A stretch of 51,043 nt of DNA from an uncultured Clostridium sp. (GCA_934746015.1 CAKVEW010000023.1:1-51043); one strand, 5' to 3'; positions 1 to 7,892 are shown, numbered from the stretch's first letter. A program made the numbers and translations. The notes: generated from the sequence alone by a model not told the origin.

Positions 1-75
1 ACAGGAAAGTTAAGCTCTACAGCGCCGATGGTACTGCATGGGAGACTGTGTGGGAGAGTAGGACGTTGCCAGGTT
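1..75 (+). rRNA. rrf: 5S ribosomal RNA, 3' part (cut by window start)
   Basis: The first bases read as the second half of a bacterial 5S rRNA, including the conserved GGGAGAGTAGGACGTTGCC segment just before the 3' end. The 5' part lies outside the window. It directly precedes tRNA-Phe, so the window opens at the end of an rRNA operon. The exact 3' end is estimated. Confidence 0.93.
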
Positions 76-82
76 ATTTTAT

Positions 83-158
<76 letters not shown>

Positions 159-161
159 GAT

Positions 162-194
162 AAAAAAAGCACTAACTTAGTTAGTGCTTTTTTT
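162..194. terminator. Bidirectional terminator between tRNA-Phe and bcp
   Basis: An inverted repeat AAAAAAGCACTAAC / GTTAGTGCTTTTTT with a 3-nt loop. It is T-rich on the 3' side in both readings, so it can end the rRNA/tRNA transcript and the convergent bcp transcript. Confidence 0.9.
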
Positions 195-212
195 ATTTAA
201 TTAATTTTTGTA

Positions 213-662
213 TTAAAGATTAGTTAAAACTTCTTCTATATGACCTTTAACTTTAACTTTTCTAAATTCTTTAATAAGATTACCATTTTCATCAATTATA
301 AAAGTACTTCTTTCTATACCTAGTACTTTCTTACCATACATATTTTTTTCCTTAATTACATCATATAATTTACATACAACTTGCTCTTCATCACTAAGTA
401 GTAGAAATGGTAAATTAAATTTTTCAATAAATTTATTATGTGAATTTAAGTTGTCTTTGCTTACTCCAAGGACTACTGTATTAAGAGTATCTATTTTATT
501 TATATTATCTCTAAAATCACAAGCTTCAGTAGTACATCCAGGAGTATTATCTTTAGGGTAGAAGTATAATATTACTTTTTTTCCTCTATAATCACTTAAT
601 TTATGTTCTTTCCCATCAGATCCCATTAAAGAGAAATCTGGTGCTAAATTTCCTATTTCCAT
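213..662 (-). CDS. bcp: Thioredoxin-dependent peroxiredoxin (BCP/PrxQ type)
   Basis: A 149-residue AhpC/TSA-fold thiol peroxidase that reduces H2O2 and organic hydroperoxides with electrons from thioredoxin in the cytosol. The PGCTTEAC motif supplies the peroxidatic Cys43 and a resolving Cys48 five residues later, the BCP/PrxQ arrangement. Length is normal for the family. A strong AAGGAGGT lies just upstream of the ATG, and a TTGATA-17-TATAAT promoter lies at 688-716. It is transcribed alone, divergent from the prolyl isomerase gene. In an anaerobe it fits oxidative-stress defence. Confidence 0.95.
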   Translation of the reverse strand: MEIGNLAPDFSLMGSDGKEHKLSDYRGKKVILYFYPKDNTPGCTTEACDFRDNINKIDTLNTVVLGVSKDNLNSHNKFIEKFNLPFLLLSDEEQVVCKLYDVIKEKNMYGKKVLGIERSTFIIDENGNLIKEFRKVKVKGHIEEVLTNL

Positions 663-687
663 ATTAGTACCTCCTTATAATAATTAT

Positions 688-716
688 ATTATAATACTAA
701 TAATTATTATTATCAA
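688..716 (-). promoter_or_regulatory. Sigma-A promoter of bcp
   Basis: Read on the minus strand, -35 TTGATA (711-716) and -10 TATAAT (688-693) are 17 bp apart, about 25 bp before the bcp start. Confidence 0.7.
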
Positions 717-781
717 GAAATTGTAATTGGATATATATATTTATATTAATTTAAAAAAATATAATATTTATAGGTAAACTC

Positions 782-790
782 TGTTATAAT
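782..790 (+). promoter_or_regulatory. Extended -10 promoter of the prolyl isomerase gene
   Basis: TGTTATAAT forms an extended -10 (TGn-TATAAT) 40 bp before the start. No good -35 lies at the right distance, as expected for an extended -10 promoter. Confidence 0.55.
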
Positions 791-830
791 TAATGATGTT
801 AATAAAATTAAAATAAAAGGAGATTATATA

Positions 831-1577
831 ATGAAAAATAAGGTTTTAGCAATTGTTGCTGGTAACGAAATTAAAGAATCAGATTTACAAAATATAATAG
901 CAAGATATCCTGAAGATAAAAGAGCATATTTTAGTACTGAGGAATCAAAGAAACAATTATTAGAGCAAATAGTATCTTTTGAGCTATTAAATATTCTAGG
1001 AAAAGAATTGAAGTTAGATGAGACTCAAGAGTATGAAGATAATGTTAAACAAGCTGAAAAGGATATTTTAACTCAATTAACTTTAAATAAATTATTATTA
1101 GAAGTTACAGTTACAGATGAAGATGCTTTAAACTATTACAATAATAATAAAAGCTTATTTGCTCAGCCTCCTACAATTACAGCTAAACATATTTTAGTAG
1201 ATAATAAGGAGTTATGTGATCAAATTAAGAAAGAATTAGATGAAAATAAATTAACTTTCGAAGAAGCTGCTGAGAAATATTCTACTTGTCCATCTAAAGA
1301 AGAAGGTGGTAACTTAGGATCATTTGGTAGAGGAATGATGGTTCCAGAATTTGAAGAAGCTGCATTTAATTTAGATCTTAATATAGTTAGTGAACCAGTT
1401 CAAAGCCAATTTGGATATCATTTAATAAAAGTTGAGGATAAGAATGAAGGAAAAGAAGCTAATTTTAATGAGATTAAGAATCAAATTATAAATAAGCTAC
1501 TTCAAGAAGCTCAACAAAGAAAGTATTTAGATGTAGTTAAAGAATTAGAAACTAAATATGGAGTAACTAGAGCATAA
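831..1577 (+). CDS. Parvulin-type peptidyl-prolyl isomerase (PpiC domain), cytosolic
   Basis: A 248-residue protein with an N-terminal SurA/PrsA-like helical region (about 1-110) and a PpiC/parvulin domain (about 112-205). The conserved stretches ITAKHILV, GGNLGSFGRG, MVPEFEEAAF and SQFGYHLIKV are visible. The family catalyses cis-trans isomerisation at prolines and acts as a foldase. There is no signal peptide or lipobox, so unlike PrsA it should stay in the cytosol. AAAGGAG precedes the ATG, and its own promoter and terminator make it a single-gene unit. Confidence 0.88.
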   Translation: MKNKVLAIVAGNEIKESDLQNIIARYPEDKRAYFSTEESKKQLLEQIVSFELLNILGKELKLDETQEYEDNVKQAEKDILTQLTLNKLLLEVTVTDEDALNYYNNNKSLFAQPPTITAKHILVDNKELCDQIKKELDENKLTFEEAAEKYSTCPSKEEGGNLGSFGRGMMVPEFEEAAFNLDLNIVSEPVQSQFGYHLIKVEDKNEGKEANFNEIKNQIINKLLQEAQQRKYLDVVKELETKYGVTRA

Positions 1578-1582
1578 TATAA

Positions 1583-1623
1583 TAAAAGAAGGCAGGAAAA
1601 AGATATTTCATGCCTTCTTTTAT
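1583..1623. terminator. Terminator after the prolyl isomerase gene
   Basis: AAAAGAAGGCA pairs with TGCCTTCTTTT across a 16-nt loop and is followed by T-rich sequence. It lies between convergent genes and may serve both. Confidence 0.85.
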
Positions 1624-2265
1624 TTATAGAAGTTCACCAAAGTTAAAGATATATTTGTCGGCTAGGCTTATTAATTCATCTTTTTGATTATCTGCACTTT
1701 TATCATGTACTGCATAAACTGTCATTCCTGCTAATTTAGCACCTTTTACTGCTTGGACAATATCTTCAAAAACTAAACAATCTTTTGGATTAATATTAAG
1801 TTTCTTAGCTGATAGCAAATATACATCAGGATTATCTTTGGATTTTTTTACTTCTTCTGTAGTACTAATAGCATCAAAATAATGATAAATTCCATTATTT
1901 TTTAATGTTGCTTCAAGTAATGGTATAGAGTTACTTGTTGCTAATGCTATTTTTATACCGTTATTTTTTAGCTTATTTAAAAATGGGATTACATTATCCT
2001 TTAATTTAATATCATTTGAATAATGATTTAAAGCCATTGTATTCCATGTCGAAATTATATCATCTATTTGATCTTTTATGTTAAATCTTTCCTTAAAGTA
2101 AGTTGCTGTTTCAGTAAAGGTAAGATGAGTAATTTCTTCTTGAAGATTATCAGGAACTGTATGTCCAAAAGAACCTAGATATTCTTCATCTATTTGAGCC
2201 CATATTCCCATAGAGTCTATTAGTGTTCCATCTAAATCAAATATAACTGCTTTAATGTTATCCAA
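1624..2265 (-). CDS. HAD-family phosphatase (beta-phosphoglucomutase-like, subfamily IA)
   Basis: A 213-residue HAD hydrolase. Motif I is FDLDGTLIDS near the N-terminus (nucleophile Asp10, acid Asp12), motif II is ATSNS, the motif III lysine lies in KKSKDNPD, and motif IV is VFEDI. A helical cap after motif I places it with beta-phosphoglucomutase and small sugar-phosphate phosphatases. The substrate cannot be read from the sequence. The start codon is TTG, supported by a strong GGAGGT at the right spacing; no ATG gives the complete motif I. Confidence 0.88.
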   Translation of the reverse strand: MDNIKAVIFDLDGTLIDSMGIWAQIDEEYLGSFGHTVPDNLQEEITHLTFTETATYFKERFNIKDQIDDIISTWNTMALNHYSNDIKLKDNVIPFLNKLKNNGIKIALATSNSIPLLEATLKNNGIYHYFDAISTTEEVKKSKDNPDVYLLSAKKLNINPKDCLVFEDIVQAVKGAKLAGMTVYAVHDKSADNQKDELISLADKYIFNFGELL

Positions 2266-2366
2266 TTATAGTACCTCCAAATAAAAAAAACTTCGAAAAA
2301 TATAGATATTATAAGAACTTTTTAATATAATGATTTTAAATAGAAATATTAAAGGGGATAAGATTT

Positions 2367-2486
2367 ATGTGGGTATTAATATTGTGTATTTATATTTCTA
2401 TAATTCCAATAGTATTAAATTCTTGTAAATCTATTGGATTTGACGATAAATTTCAAGAATTTCATGATTATATAGATTGTAAATAA
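2367..2486 (+). CDS. Small membrane protein, 39 residues, unknown function
   Basis: An ATG preceded by AAAGGGGAT at good spacing opens a 39-codon frame. One hydrophobic segment covers about residues 2-18, followed by a short acidic and aromatic tail (FDDKFQEFHDYIDCK). I do not recognise a family. The strong ribosome-binding site and clean transmembrane-plus-tail layout argue that it is real, but the length alone proves little. It stands alone between the HAD gene and tRNA-Pro. Confidence 0.5.
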   Translation: MWVLILCIYISIIPIVLNSCKSIGFDDKFQEFHDYIDCK

Positions 2487-2531
2487 TTATGAAAGAAAAT
2501 CATTTTAGAACGTTGTAATTATAATCGAACT

Positions 2532-2563
2532 AAAAAATCCTCTCATAAATGAGAGGATTTTTT
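2532..2563 (-). terminator. Terminator of tRNA-Pro
   Basis: AAAAAATCCTCTCAT and ATGAGAGGATTTTTT form a perfect stem with a 2-nt loop, immediately 3' of tRNA-Pro on the minus strand. The T-rich flanks allow use from either side. Confidence 0.88.
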
Positions 2564-2564
2564 A

Positions 2565-2640
2565 TGGTCGGGGTGACAGGGATTGAACCTGCGACCTCAT
2601 GGTCCCAAACCACGCGCGCTCCCATCTGCGCCACACCCCG
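2565..2640 (-). tRNA. tRNA-Pro (TGG)
   Basis: The minus strand gives a cloverleaf with acceptor CGGGGTG / CACCCCG, T arm GCAGGTTCAATCCCTGT and anticodon loop TTTGGGA (anticodon TGG, plus-strand 2605-2607). The CCA end is encoded. A consensus promoter and a terminator flank it, so it is a single-gene unit. Confidence 0.97.
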
Positions 2641-2652
2641 AAGTACATTATA

Positions 2653-2681
2653 ATTATAGTAACTATATATAATTGTGTCAA
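2653..2681 (-). promoter_or_regulatory. Promoter of tRNA-Pro
   Basis: The minus strand reads TTGACA (2676-2681), 17 bp, TATAAT (2653-2658), just before the tRNA 5' end. This is a perfect sigma-A consensus, as expected for a stable RNA gene. Confidence 0.85.
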
Positions 2682-2799
2682 CACTTTTTATATAGATAAA
2701 TAAAAAAAATTTACAGATAAAATTATAATTGATAAAATAATTTATAAGTATGTTTAAAATTGTAAAAAGTAGGCAAATATTAAGATAGGAGGAAAGTAA

Positions 2800-3105
2800 A
2801 TGAAAAGTACGACTTTAATTATGTTTTTAGGAAGTTTTGGATTTTTGATAATTGGATTAATATCTTTATTAAGTAAGAAAATAAAAAATTACTTTAAGGA
2901 AAGTGGAGTATATAAGGATGCAGACAAATTTATGCATTATAATGGAATATTTAATTTATCTATAGGGTTAATAGGAATAATATTAGGAATATTAGACATA
3001 ATCCTTATTGAAAAATCCAAGTACATAATAATAATCTATATAATATTTATATTTATAGTGTCAACAATTCAAAATAGATTACTTAAGCAATATAAGAATA
3101 TATAG
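2800..3105 (+). CDS. DUF3784-like small membrane protein
   Basis: A 101-residue protein with three predicted membrane helices (about 6-25, 50-70 and 74-92). A polar segment YKDADKFMHYNG lies between helices 1 and 2. Three helices with a conserved Tyr/Lys-rich loop resemble the DUF3784 group of Firmicutes, whose role is unknown. TAGGAGG is well placed before the ATG. No partner gene is adjacent. Family assignment is from pattern memory and is moderate. Confidence 0.65.
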   Translation: MKSTTLIMFLGSFGFLIIGLISLLSKKIKNYFKESGVYKDADKFMHYNGIFNLSIGLIGIILGILDIILIEKSKYIIIIYIIFIFIVSTIQNRLLKQYKNI

Positions 3106-3264
3106 AGTTGTTTTAAAATATAGATAACTTTTTGATATAAAAATTAAAGTAAATAAATATACTTTAATAAGAGCATTTGGCTAGAGATATTAAAAAATAA
3201 TTTTAATGAATATGTATAGTATACATTTACACGCTCTATTTATCATAATTTTTTAAAATTACCA

Positions 3265-3293
3265 TTGTCCAAGCTTACCATAAGTGTTATAAT
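3265..3293 (+). promoter_or_regulatory. Promoter of the NlpC/P60 hydrolase gene
   Basis: -35 TTGTCC (3265-3270), 17 bp, -10 TATAAT (3288-3293). Transcription would begin near 3300, leaving a leader of about 45 nt that contains the SD, a hairpin and a tiny ORF. Confidence 0.75.
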
Positions 3294-3321
3294 GGTTAAG
3301 TAACATGTAAGGGAGAGGGGG

Positions 3322-3348
3322 ATGGTCATAAGAGACCAGCGCATATGA
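3322..3348 (+). CDS. Possible 8-codon leader ORF coupled to the hydrolase start
   Basis: The strong SD (GGGAGAGGGGG, 3311-3321) lies directly next to this ATG, a little too close for ideal spacing, and about 24 nt before the hydrolase ATG. The frame encodes MVIRDQRI and stops at a TGA overlapping the hydrolase ATG (ATGA), a common form of translational coupling. The same bases can instead form the hairpin TGGTC/GACCA (3323-3338). Either way the hydrolase lacks an SD at the usual distance. Confidence 0.35.
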   Translation: MVIRDQRI

Positions 3349-4556
3349 AAAAAAGGATTTTGTCAATTGTTATAGCTGGAGCTTTAACAATTACCTCAAT
3401 AACACCAGTTTTTGCTACTCCAAATGAGGAAGTAATAGAAAACCAACAAAAGTATGACGAATTAAATGAGAAGATAGACGACATTCAGGGGAAAATATAT
3501 AATTTAAACGAGCAAATAGCTCCATTAGCTGAAAAAGCTGAAAACAATAAAAAACAAATAGAATCTATTAAAGAGGAAATAAACAACACTAACAAAGAGA
3601 TTGATGCCTCAAAGGTTGAAATTGAAGGTAAAGAAGAAGTTTTAGGGAAGAGATTAAGAGAGTTATATAAATCAGGTGGTCAAGGAAGCTATTTGACTTT
3701 ATTATTTAGTGCTGAAAGCTTTACAGATCTTATTACAAAGATAGATTCTGCTAGCAGGCTAGTTAGCATCGATAAGAAAATAGTAAAGGATTTACTTGAG
3801 AAGAAAGAAAAATTAGATGAGAAAGTTGCTTCATTAGAAGAAAAATCTAATGAAATAGCTAAGATTAATGAAGAAACTAAGAAAGTATTATCTGAACTTG
3901 AAGGTAAGAAGAAAGAACAAGAAGTATTAATTGCCGATGCTCAAGCAGAGCAAGAAAAATTTGATGCCCAGTACTTGTCAGTTGCAGAAAGAACTTTAGT
4001 AGAATATGAAATTGGTATTTTAGGATCATCAAGTGAAATTTCAGATTTACAAAGTGCAATTAGTAGATTAAGAACTATTAGGGATAATCAATTAAAGAGC
4101 CCTACAGTAATTGAAGAAGTAAATAATGCAATAGAAGATGCAAAGGTTAAAATTGAAGATTTACAAGCACAACAAGCTGCAGCTACTGTTATGCCAAACA
4201 GAGGTCAATCATCATCTACAGGAAATGCTATTGTAGATTACGCATATGGTTTTATAGGTACTCCATATGTATATGGAGCTACAGGACCGAATGCTTTTGA
4301 CTGTTCAGGATTTACAAGCTACGTTTATAGAAATGCAGCAGGAATAGAGATATCTAGAACAACTTATTCACAAATTAATGTTGGTTCACCAGTTTCATAT
4401 GGAGAATTACAACCAGGTGATTTAGTATTTACTTATGGATTAGACCATGTTGGAATATATGTTGGAAATGGTCAGTATATACACGCTCCACAACCAGGTC
4501 AAAGTGTTAAGGTTTCACCTGTAACATCATTCTATGCAGCTAGAAGAGTACTTTAA
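3345..4556 (+). CDS. Secreted NlpC/P60 peptidoglycan endopeptidase with coiled coil (SagA/PcsB-like)
   Basis: A 403-residue exported cell-wall hydrolase. Residues 1-25 form a signal peptide ending VFA. Residues about 30-265 are a long Glu/Lys-rich coiled coil of the PcsB/CwlO type, which in relatives responds to FtsEX. A short linker rich in Ser/Thr/Asn leads to an NlpC/P60 domain (about 293-403) with Cys320 (FDCSGF), His368 (DHVGIYVG) and His380 (YIHAP). The family cuts stem peptides between D-Glu and the diamino acid. ftsEX about 20 kb downstream in this window is a plausible partner (inference). No other in-frame start exists upstream. Confidence 0.93.
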   Translation: MKKRILSIVIAGALTITSITPVFATPNEEVIENQQKYDELNEKIDDIQGKIYNLNEQIAPLAEKAENNKKQIESIKEEINNTNKEIDASKVEIEGKEEVLGKRLRELYKSGGQGSYLTLLFSAESFTDLITKIDSASRLVSIDKKIVKDLLEKKEKLDEKVASLEEKSNEIAKINEETKKVLSELEGKKKEQEVLIADAQAEQEKFDAQYLSVAERTLVEYEIGILGSSSEISDLQSAISRLRTIRDNQLKSPTVIEEVNNAIEDAKVKIEDLQAQQAAATVMPNRGQSSSTGNAIVDYAYGFIGTPYVYGATGPNAFDCSGFTSYVYRNAAGIEISRTTYSQINVGSPVSYGELQPGDLVFTYGLDHVGIYVGNGQYIHAPQPGQSVKVSPVTSFYAARRVL

Positions 4557-4579
4557 TTAAAAAATTAATATTAATTAAA

Positions 4580-4612
4580 TAAACTCCGTCTAATGACGGA
4601 GTTTATTTTTAT
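4580..4612 (+). terminator. Terminator after the NlpC/P60 gene
   Basis: AAACTCCGTC / GACGGAGTTT with a TAAT loop, followed by a T-rich run. A strong intrinsic terminator. Confidence 0.92.
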
Positions 4613-4703
4613 GTATAGGGAATTATAAATTATGATATAATTTAGTAGATTTATTATTAACAAAATGATATTATACATAAAAATAGTAGATAGAGGTAAA
4701 TAG

Positions 4704-5453
4704 ATGAATAAAGATATAAGGTTATTAGAAGATGAATCTATAGATGATTTACAATTAAATAATTTATATTTAATACAAAAAAAACAAGGCTTTAGATTTG
4801 GGGTAGATGCTGTTTTGCTATCTAATTTCGCTAATGTAAAAAATAAGCATAGAGTTGTAGATTTATGTACAGGTACAGGAATAATTCCATTTTTAGTACA
4901 TGGTAAGTATAAGCCTAAAGAAGTAATTGGAATTGAGATTCAAGAAGATATGGTAGAAATGGCAACTAGAAGCAGTAAATACAATGAATTAGATGATACT
5001 GTAAAATTTATAAATGCTGATTTAAAGGACCTAGAATTACTAAAAACTTTAGGAACATTTGATGTTTTAACTGTTAATCCGCCGTATAAGTTGAATAATT
5101 CTGGAATTATAAATCCACATGATAAGTTGGCTATTGCAAGGCATGAGATTTTATGTAACTTAGAAGACGTAATTATAGCTGCTAGAAGGCTTTTAAAGGA
5201 TAATGGAAGAATTTATATGGTACATAGGCCAGAAAGGCTAATAGACATATTTGAACTTATGAGAAAGCATAAAATAGAGCCAAAGAGAGTTCAAATGATA
5301 CAACCGAATATAAATAAGGCTCCCAATATAGTTTTGGTTGAAGGTCAACGTGATGGGGGAGCATATTTAAAATGGGAAGCTCCAATATATGTATATAATG
5401 AAGATGGAACTTATACAAAAGAAATAAATAGAATTTATGGTAGGGAGGATTAA
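4704..5453 (+). CDS. Class I SAM-dependent methyltransferase, YabB/TrmN6-like
   Basis: A 249-residue methyltransferase. The SAM-binding motif I is VVDLCTGTGI (51-60), the acidic end of beta-2 is IGIEIQ, and the catalytic NPPY is at 125-128. NPPY enzymes of this size methylate exocyclic amines of adenine; the E. coli relative TrmN6 makes m6A37 in tRNA-Val. In Bacillus the orthologue yabB also lies beside rsmI and abrB, as here. AGAGG precedes the ATG, and the next gene starts 1 nt after this stop. The substrate is inferred by family. Confidence 0.85.
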   Translation: MNKDIRLLEDESIDDLQLNNLYLIQKKQGFRFGVDAVLLSNFANVKNKHRVVDLCTGTGIIPFLVHGKYKPKEVIGIEIQEDMVEMATRSSKYNELDDTVKFINADLKDLELLKTLGTFDVLTVNPPYKLNNSGIINPHDKLAIARHEILCNLEDVIIAARRLLKDNGRIYMVHRPERLIDIFELMRKHKIEPKRVQMIQPNINKAPNIVLVEGQRDGGAYLKWEAPIYVYNEDGTYTKEINRIYGRED

Positions 5454-5454
5454 A

Positions 5455-6300
5455 ATGCAAGCAGGGAAATTATATTTAGTTCCTACACCTATAGGAAATT
5501 TAAAAGATATAACATTAAGAGCTTTAGAAGTTTTAAAAAGTGTTGATGAAATAGCAGCAGAAGATACAAGAACTAGTTTAAAACTTTTGAATCATTTTGA
5601 GATAAAAAAGAGTTTGTTTAGTTATCATAAGCATAATGAACAAGGAAAAAGTTTAGATATAATAAATAAGTTAAAGAGTGGGGTAAATATTGCATTAATA
5701 ACTGATGCAGGAACACCAGGAATTTCTGATCCAGGAAGTGTAATAGTTGGAAAATGTATAGAGGAAAATATAGAATTTGAAGTTTTACCAGGAGCAACTG
5801 CTATAACCACAGCTCTAGTATACTCTGGATTGGACACTACAAAATTTACTTTTAGAGGGTTTCTACCAAGAGAAAATAAAGACAGAAATCCTATAATTGA
5901 GGAAATAAAGAATATAAGAGATACAATAATATTGTATGAAGCACCACATAGATTACTGAATACTCTTGAATATATTAAAGATAATTTGGGAGATAGAAAA
6001 ATAGCAATTTGTAGAGAACTTACTAAATTGCATGAAGAAATTTATAGAGGGAATATATCAGAAGCCATAGAGTTTTTTAATGAAGTTAGACCTAGAGGAG
6101 AATTTGTTCTAGTTATTGAGGGAAAATCAGATGAAGATATTAAGGCAGAAAAAGAATCACAGTGGAATTCTTTAAGTATAGAGGAGCATTTGATTAAGAC
6201 TATAGAATCAGGAATAGATAAAAAAGAAGCTATAAAAATAGTTGCTAAAGAAAGAGGTTTAGCTAAAAAAGAAGTCTACAAGTATTCAACTAATTTATAA
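5455..6300 (+). CDS. rsmI: 16S rRNA (cytidine1402-2'-O)-methyltransferase
   Basis: A 281-residue tetrapyrrole-methylase-fold enzyme that 2'-O-methylates C1402 in the ribosomal decoding centre. LYLVPTPIGNLKDITLRA, AAEDTRTS, LITDAGTPGISDPG and LPGATA are hallmark motifs. I chose ATG 5455: an AGGGAGG at 5442-5448 sits 6 nt before it, inside the alternative 5437 start. It is transcribed with the preceding methyltransferase. Confidence 0.95.
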   Translation: MQAGKLYLVPTPIGNLKDITLRALEVLKSVDEIAAEDTRTSLKLLNHFEIKKSLFSYHKHNEQGKSLDIINKLKSGVNIALITDAGTPGISDPGSVIVGKCIEENIEFEVLPGATAITTALVYSGLDTTKFTFRGFLPRENKDRNPIIEEIKNIRDTIILYEAPHRLLNTLEYIKDNLGDRKIAICRELTKLHEEIYRGNISEAIEFFNEVRPRGEFVLVIEGKSDEDIKAEKESQWNSLSIEEHLIKTIESGIDKKEAIKIVAKERGLAKKEVYKYSTNL

Positions 6301-6311
6301 TTATAAAAGAT

Positions 6312-6345
6312 TAATCCCCTATATGGGATATCATATAGGGGATTA
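6312..6345. terminator. Bidirectional terminator between rsmI and abrB
   Basis: AATCCCCTATATG and CATATAGGGGATT pair around a 6-nt loop, between two convergent genes. Confidence 0.85.
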
Positions 6346-6353
6346 AATTAAGA

Positions 6354-6593
6354 TTACTTTTTTAGTTCAGTTAAGCAGTTTTTACAAATGTTTTTACCTT
6401 TATAGTTAACAACATCTCTAGCATCTCCACAGAATATACAAGCAGGCTCATATTTCTTTAAGATTATTTGCTCTCCATCTACATAGATTTCTAAAGCATC
6501 TTTTTCTGCTATATCTAATGTTCTTCTTAATTCTATTGGAATAACTATTCTTCCAAGTTCATCTACTCTTCTTACAACTCCAGTTGATTTCAT
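6354..6593 (-). CDS. abrB: AbrB-family transition-state regulator with C-terminal CxxC pairs
   Basis: A 79-residue DNA-binding protein. Residues 1-50 are the SpoVT/AbrB swapped-hairpin fold, with STGVVRRVDELGRIVIPIELRRTL nearly as in Bacillus AbrB (interrupted here by no gap). The tail carries CIFCGD and CKNCLTE, two CxxC pairs that could bind a metal. AbrB proteins repress stationary-phase and sporulation genes. A strong AAGGAGGG precedes the ATG, and two sigma-A promoters stand in tandem upstream. Convergence with rsmI is the Bacillus arrangement. Confidence 0.92.
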   Translation of the reverse strand: MKSTGVVRRVDELGRIVIPIELRRTLDIAEKDALEIYVDGEQIILKKYEPACIFCGDARDVVNYKGKNICKNCLTELKK

Positions 6594-6634
6594 TAAACAC
6601 CCTCCTTAAACAAGTTTCGACACTTGCAAAGTTT

Positions 6635-6663
6635 ATATTACTAAAAATGTAATTAAAAGTCAA
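6635..6663 (-). promoter_or_regulatory. abrB proximal promoter
   Basis: The minus strand reads TTGACT (6658-6663), 17 bp, TAATAT (6635-6640), about 40 bp before the abrB start. Confidence 0.65.
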
Positions 6664-6723
6664 TAAAAAAACAAAATTTTTTCTAAAACTACATTTTTTT
6701 TATATATTATTCTTTCTAATTAC

Positions 6724-6752
6724 AATATACTACCATAAATTAGAAAAGTCAA
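6724..6752 (-). promoter_or_regulatory. abrB distal promoter
   Basis: The minus strand reads TTGACT (6747-6752), 17 bp, TATATT (6724-6729). The -35 and its downstream bases repeat those of the proximal promoter 89 bp away. Confidence 0.55.
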
Positions 6753-6995
6753 TATTAATCAAGCAAATTTCCAAAAAAATAACAAAAAAATGTAGAATGG
6801 CTTGTCTACTTGATTTATAAAGAAATAAGATATACAATTCAAATCGATATTAAAAAAATAATAATAAAAAAAGAAAAAAATGTAAATAATAATACATATA
6901 AGTTATTAAATGAAATTAAAGAGATAGAAATAACTTGTAATAAGTTTATACATACTATATAATTAAATTAATAATTAAACGTAGAGGTGAATATA

Positions 6996-7586
6996 ATGGT
7001 AAAAAAAATTGATACTAATTATATAAAAGATGTTGCGGAAGATATGGCAAATGGAACGATGATTACCTATGATGATCTACCAAAATACGATCTTTTTTTA
7101 TCTCAAGTTATCGATTTTTTAAATGATAAATTCATTGATGATAAATATACTAACAATATAGTTCAAAATTATATAAAGAGTGAAGTAATTAGCAAACCTG
7201 AAGATGGTAAAAAGAGAGGATATACTAAAATACATTTAGTTCAACTAGTTTTATTAAGTTATATGAGACCAGTACTTACTACAGAAGAAATTAAAAAAGT
7301 ATTCAGCTTGGCATTTAATGAAATCAATGATAGATCAGATGACATTATATCTTGGGAAAATGCATATAAGATATTTTCTGAAACTCAAAGTGAAAGTTTT
7401 AAAGATTTCCTAAGTAAGCCTGCTGTAAATGAAGAAAAATTAGATAATATAATTTCAGAACTTAATTTAAATGAAAAAGATGAGAATAGTATAAGAACAT
7501 TTGTAATAGTAATGTCTTTAATAGCTCAAGCAAGTGCCATAAAAAAATTAGTGCAGAAGATGGTAAATGAATATCATTCAGAATAA
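6996..7586 (+). CDS. DUF1836 protein (putative DNA-binding regulator)
   Basis: A 196-residue soluble protein matching the DUF1836 pattern. A short N-terminal helix is followed by an HTH-like segment about residues 20-90 with the family's central SKPEDGKKRGYTKIHLVQLVLL region, then an all-helical C-terminus. DUF1836 proteins are proposed winged-helix regulators with unknown targets. I prefer ATG 6996 to the upstream GTG 6987, because AGAGGTGA (6983-6990) spaces well with 6996 and overlaps the GTG. The next gene (YvrJ-like) follows after 52 bp. Confidence 0.75.
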   Translation: MVKKIDTNYIKDVAEDMANGTMITYDDLPKYDLFLSQVIDFLNDKFIDDKYTNNIVQNYIKSEVISKPEDGKKRGYTKIHLVQLVLLSYMRPVLTTEEIKKVFSLAFNEINDRSDDIISWENAYKIFSETQSESFKDFLSKPAVNEEKLDNIISELNLNEKDENSIRTFVIVMSLIAQASAIKKLVQKMVNEYHSE

Positions 7587-7638
7587 AATATTTTAAAATG
7601 CCTTACTTATTTTCGTATATAATAATTGAGGTGATTTA

Positions 7639-7782
7639 ATGGAAGAATTGGTTAATTTAGTTGCTAATATAGGATTTCCCATAGCTGTATCTATATATCT
7701 TTTAGTAAGGGTTGAAAGAAAGCTAGAAGGACTTACTAATAGCATAAACAATTTATCTCAAACTATAAATTCAATTAAATAA
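7639..7782 (+). CDS. YvrJ-family small membrane protein, 47 residues
   Basis: ATG with GAGGTGA at ideal spacing. The protein starts MEELVNLVANIGFPIAVSI and has one membrane helix, then a charged RVERKLEGL amphipathic tail. The NIGFPI-x-YLLxRxExKLE pattern is that of the YvrJ family, short proteins of unknown role common in Firmicutes chromosomes and phages. A terminator follows directly. Confidence 0.8.
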   Translation: MEELVNLVANIGFPIAVSIYLLVRVERKLEGLTNSINNLSQTINSIK

Positions 7783-7787
7783 ATAAA

Positions 7788-7824
7788 AAATAAGGTGCTG
7801 TTGAAATAGCGCCTTATTTTTTTA
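7788..7824 (+). terminator. Terminator after the YvrJ-like gene
   Basis: AATAAGGTGC pairs with GCGCCTTATT (one G-T pair), followed by TTTTTTATTT. Confidence 0.88.
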
Positions 7825-7892
7825 TTTAACCTATAAATATATTAATATTAGGATTATAATATATTTAAAATATAGGAATAGGAAGAACTTTA

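Larger units (their letters stand above)
6594..6995. other. Long A/T-rich intergenic region between divergent genes
   Basis: About 400 bp with long A and T tracts. The abrB half holds two tandem promoters. In the other half I see only runs of A-rich sequence and the SD of the DUF1836 gene, with no ORF having a ribosome-binding site and no clear RNA structure. Phased A-tracts suggest curved DNA, a known feature of AbrB-bound sites (inference). Confidence 0.5.
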
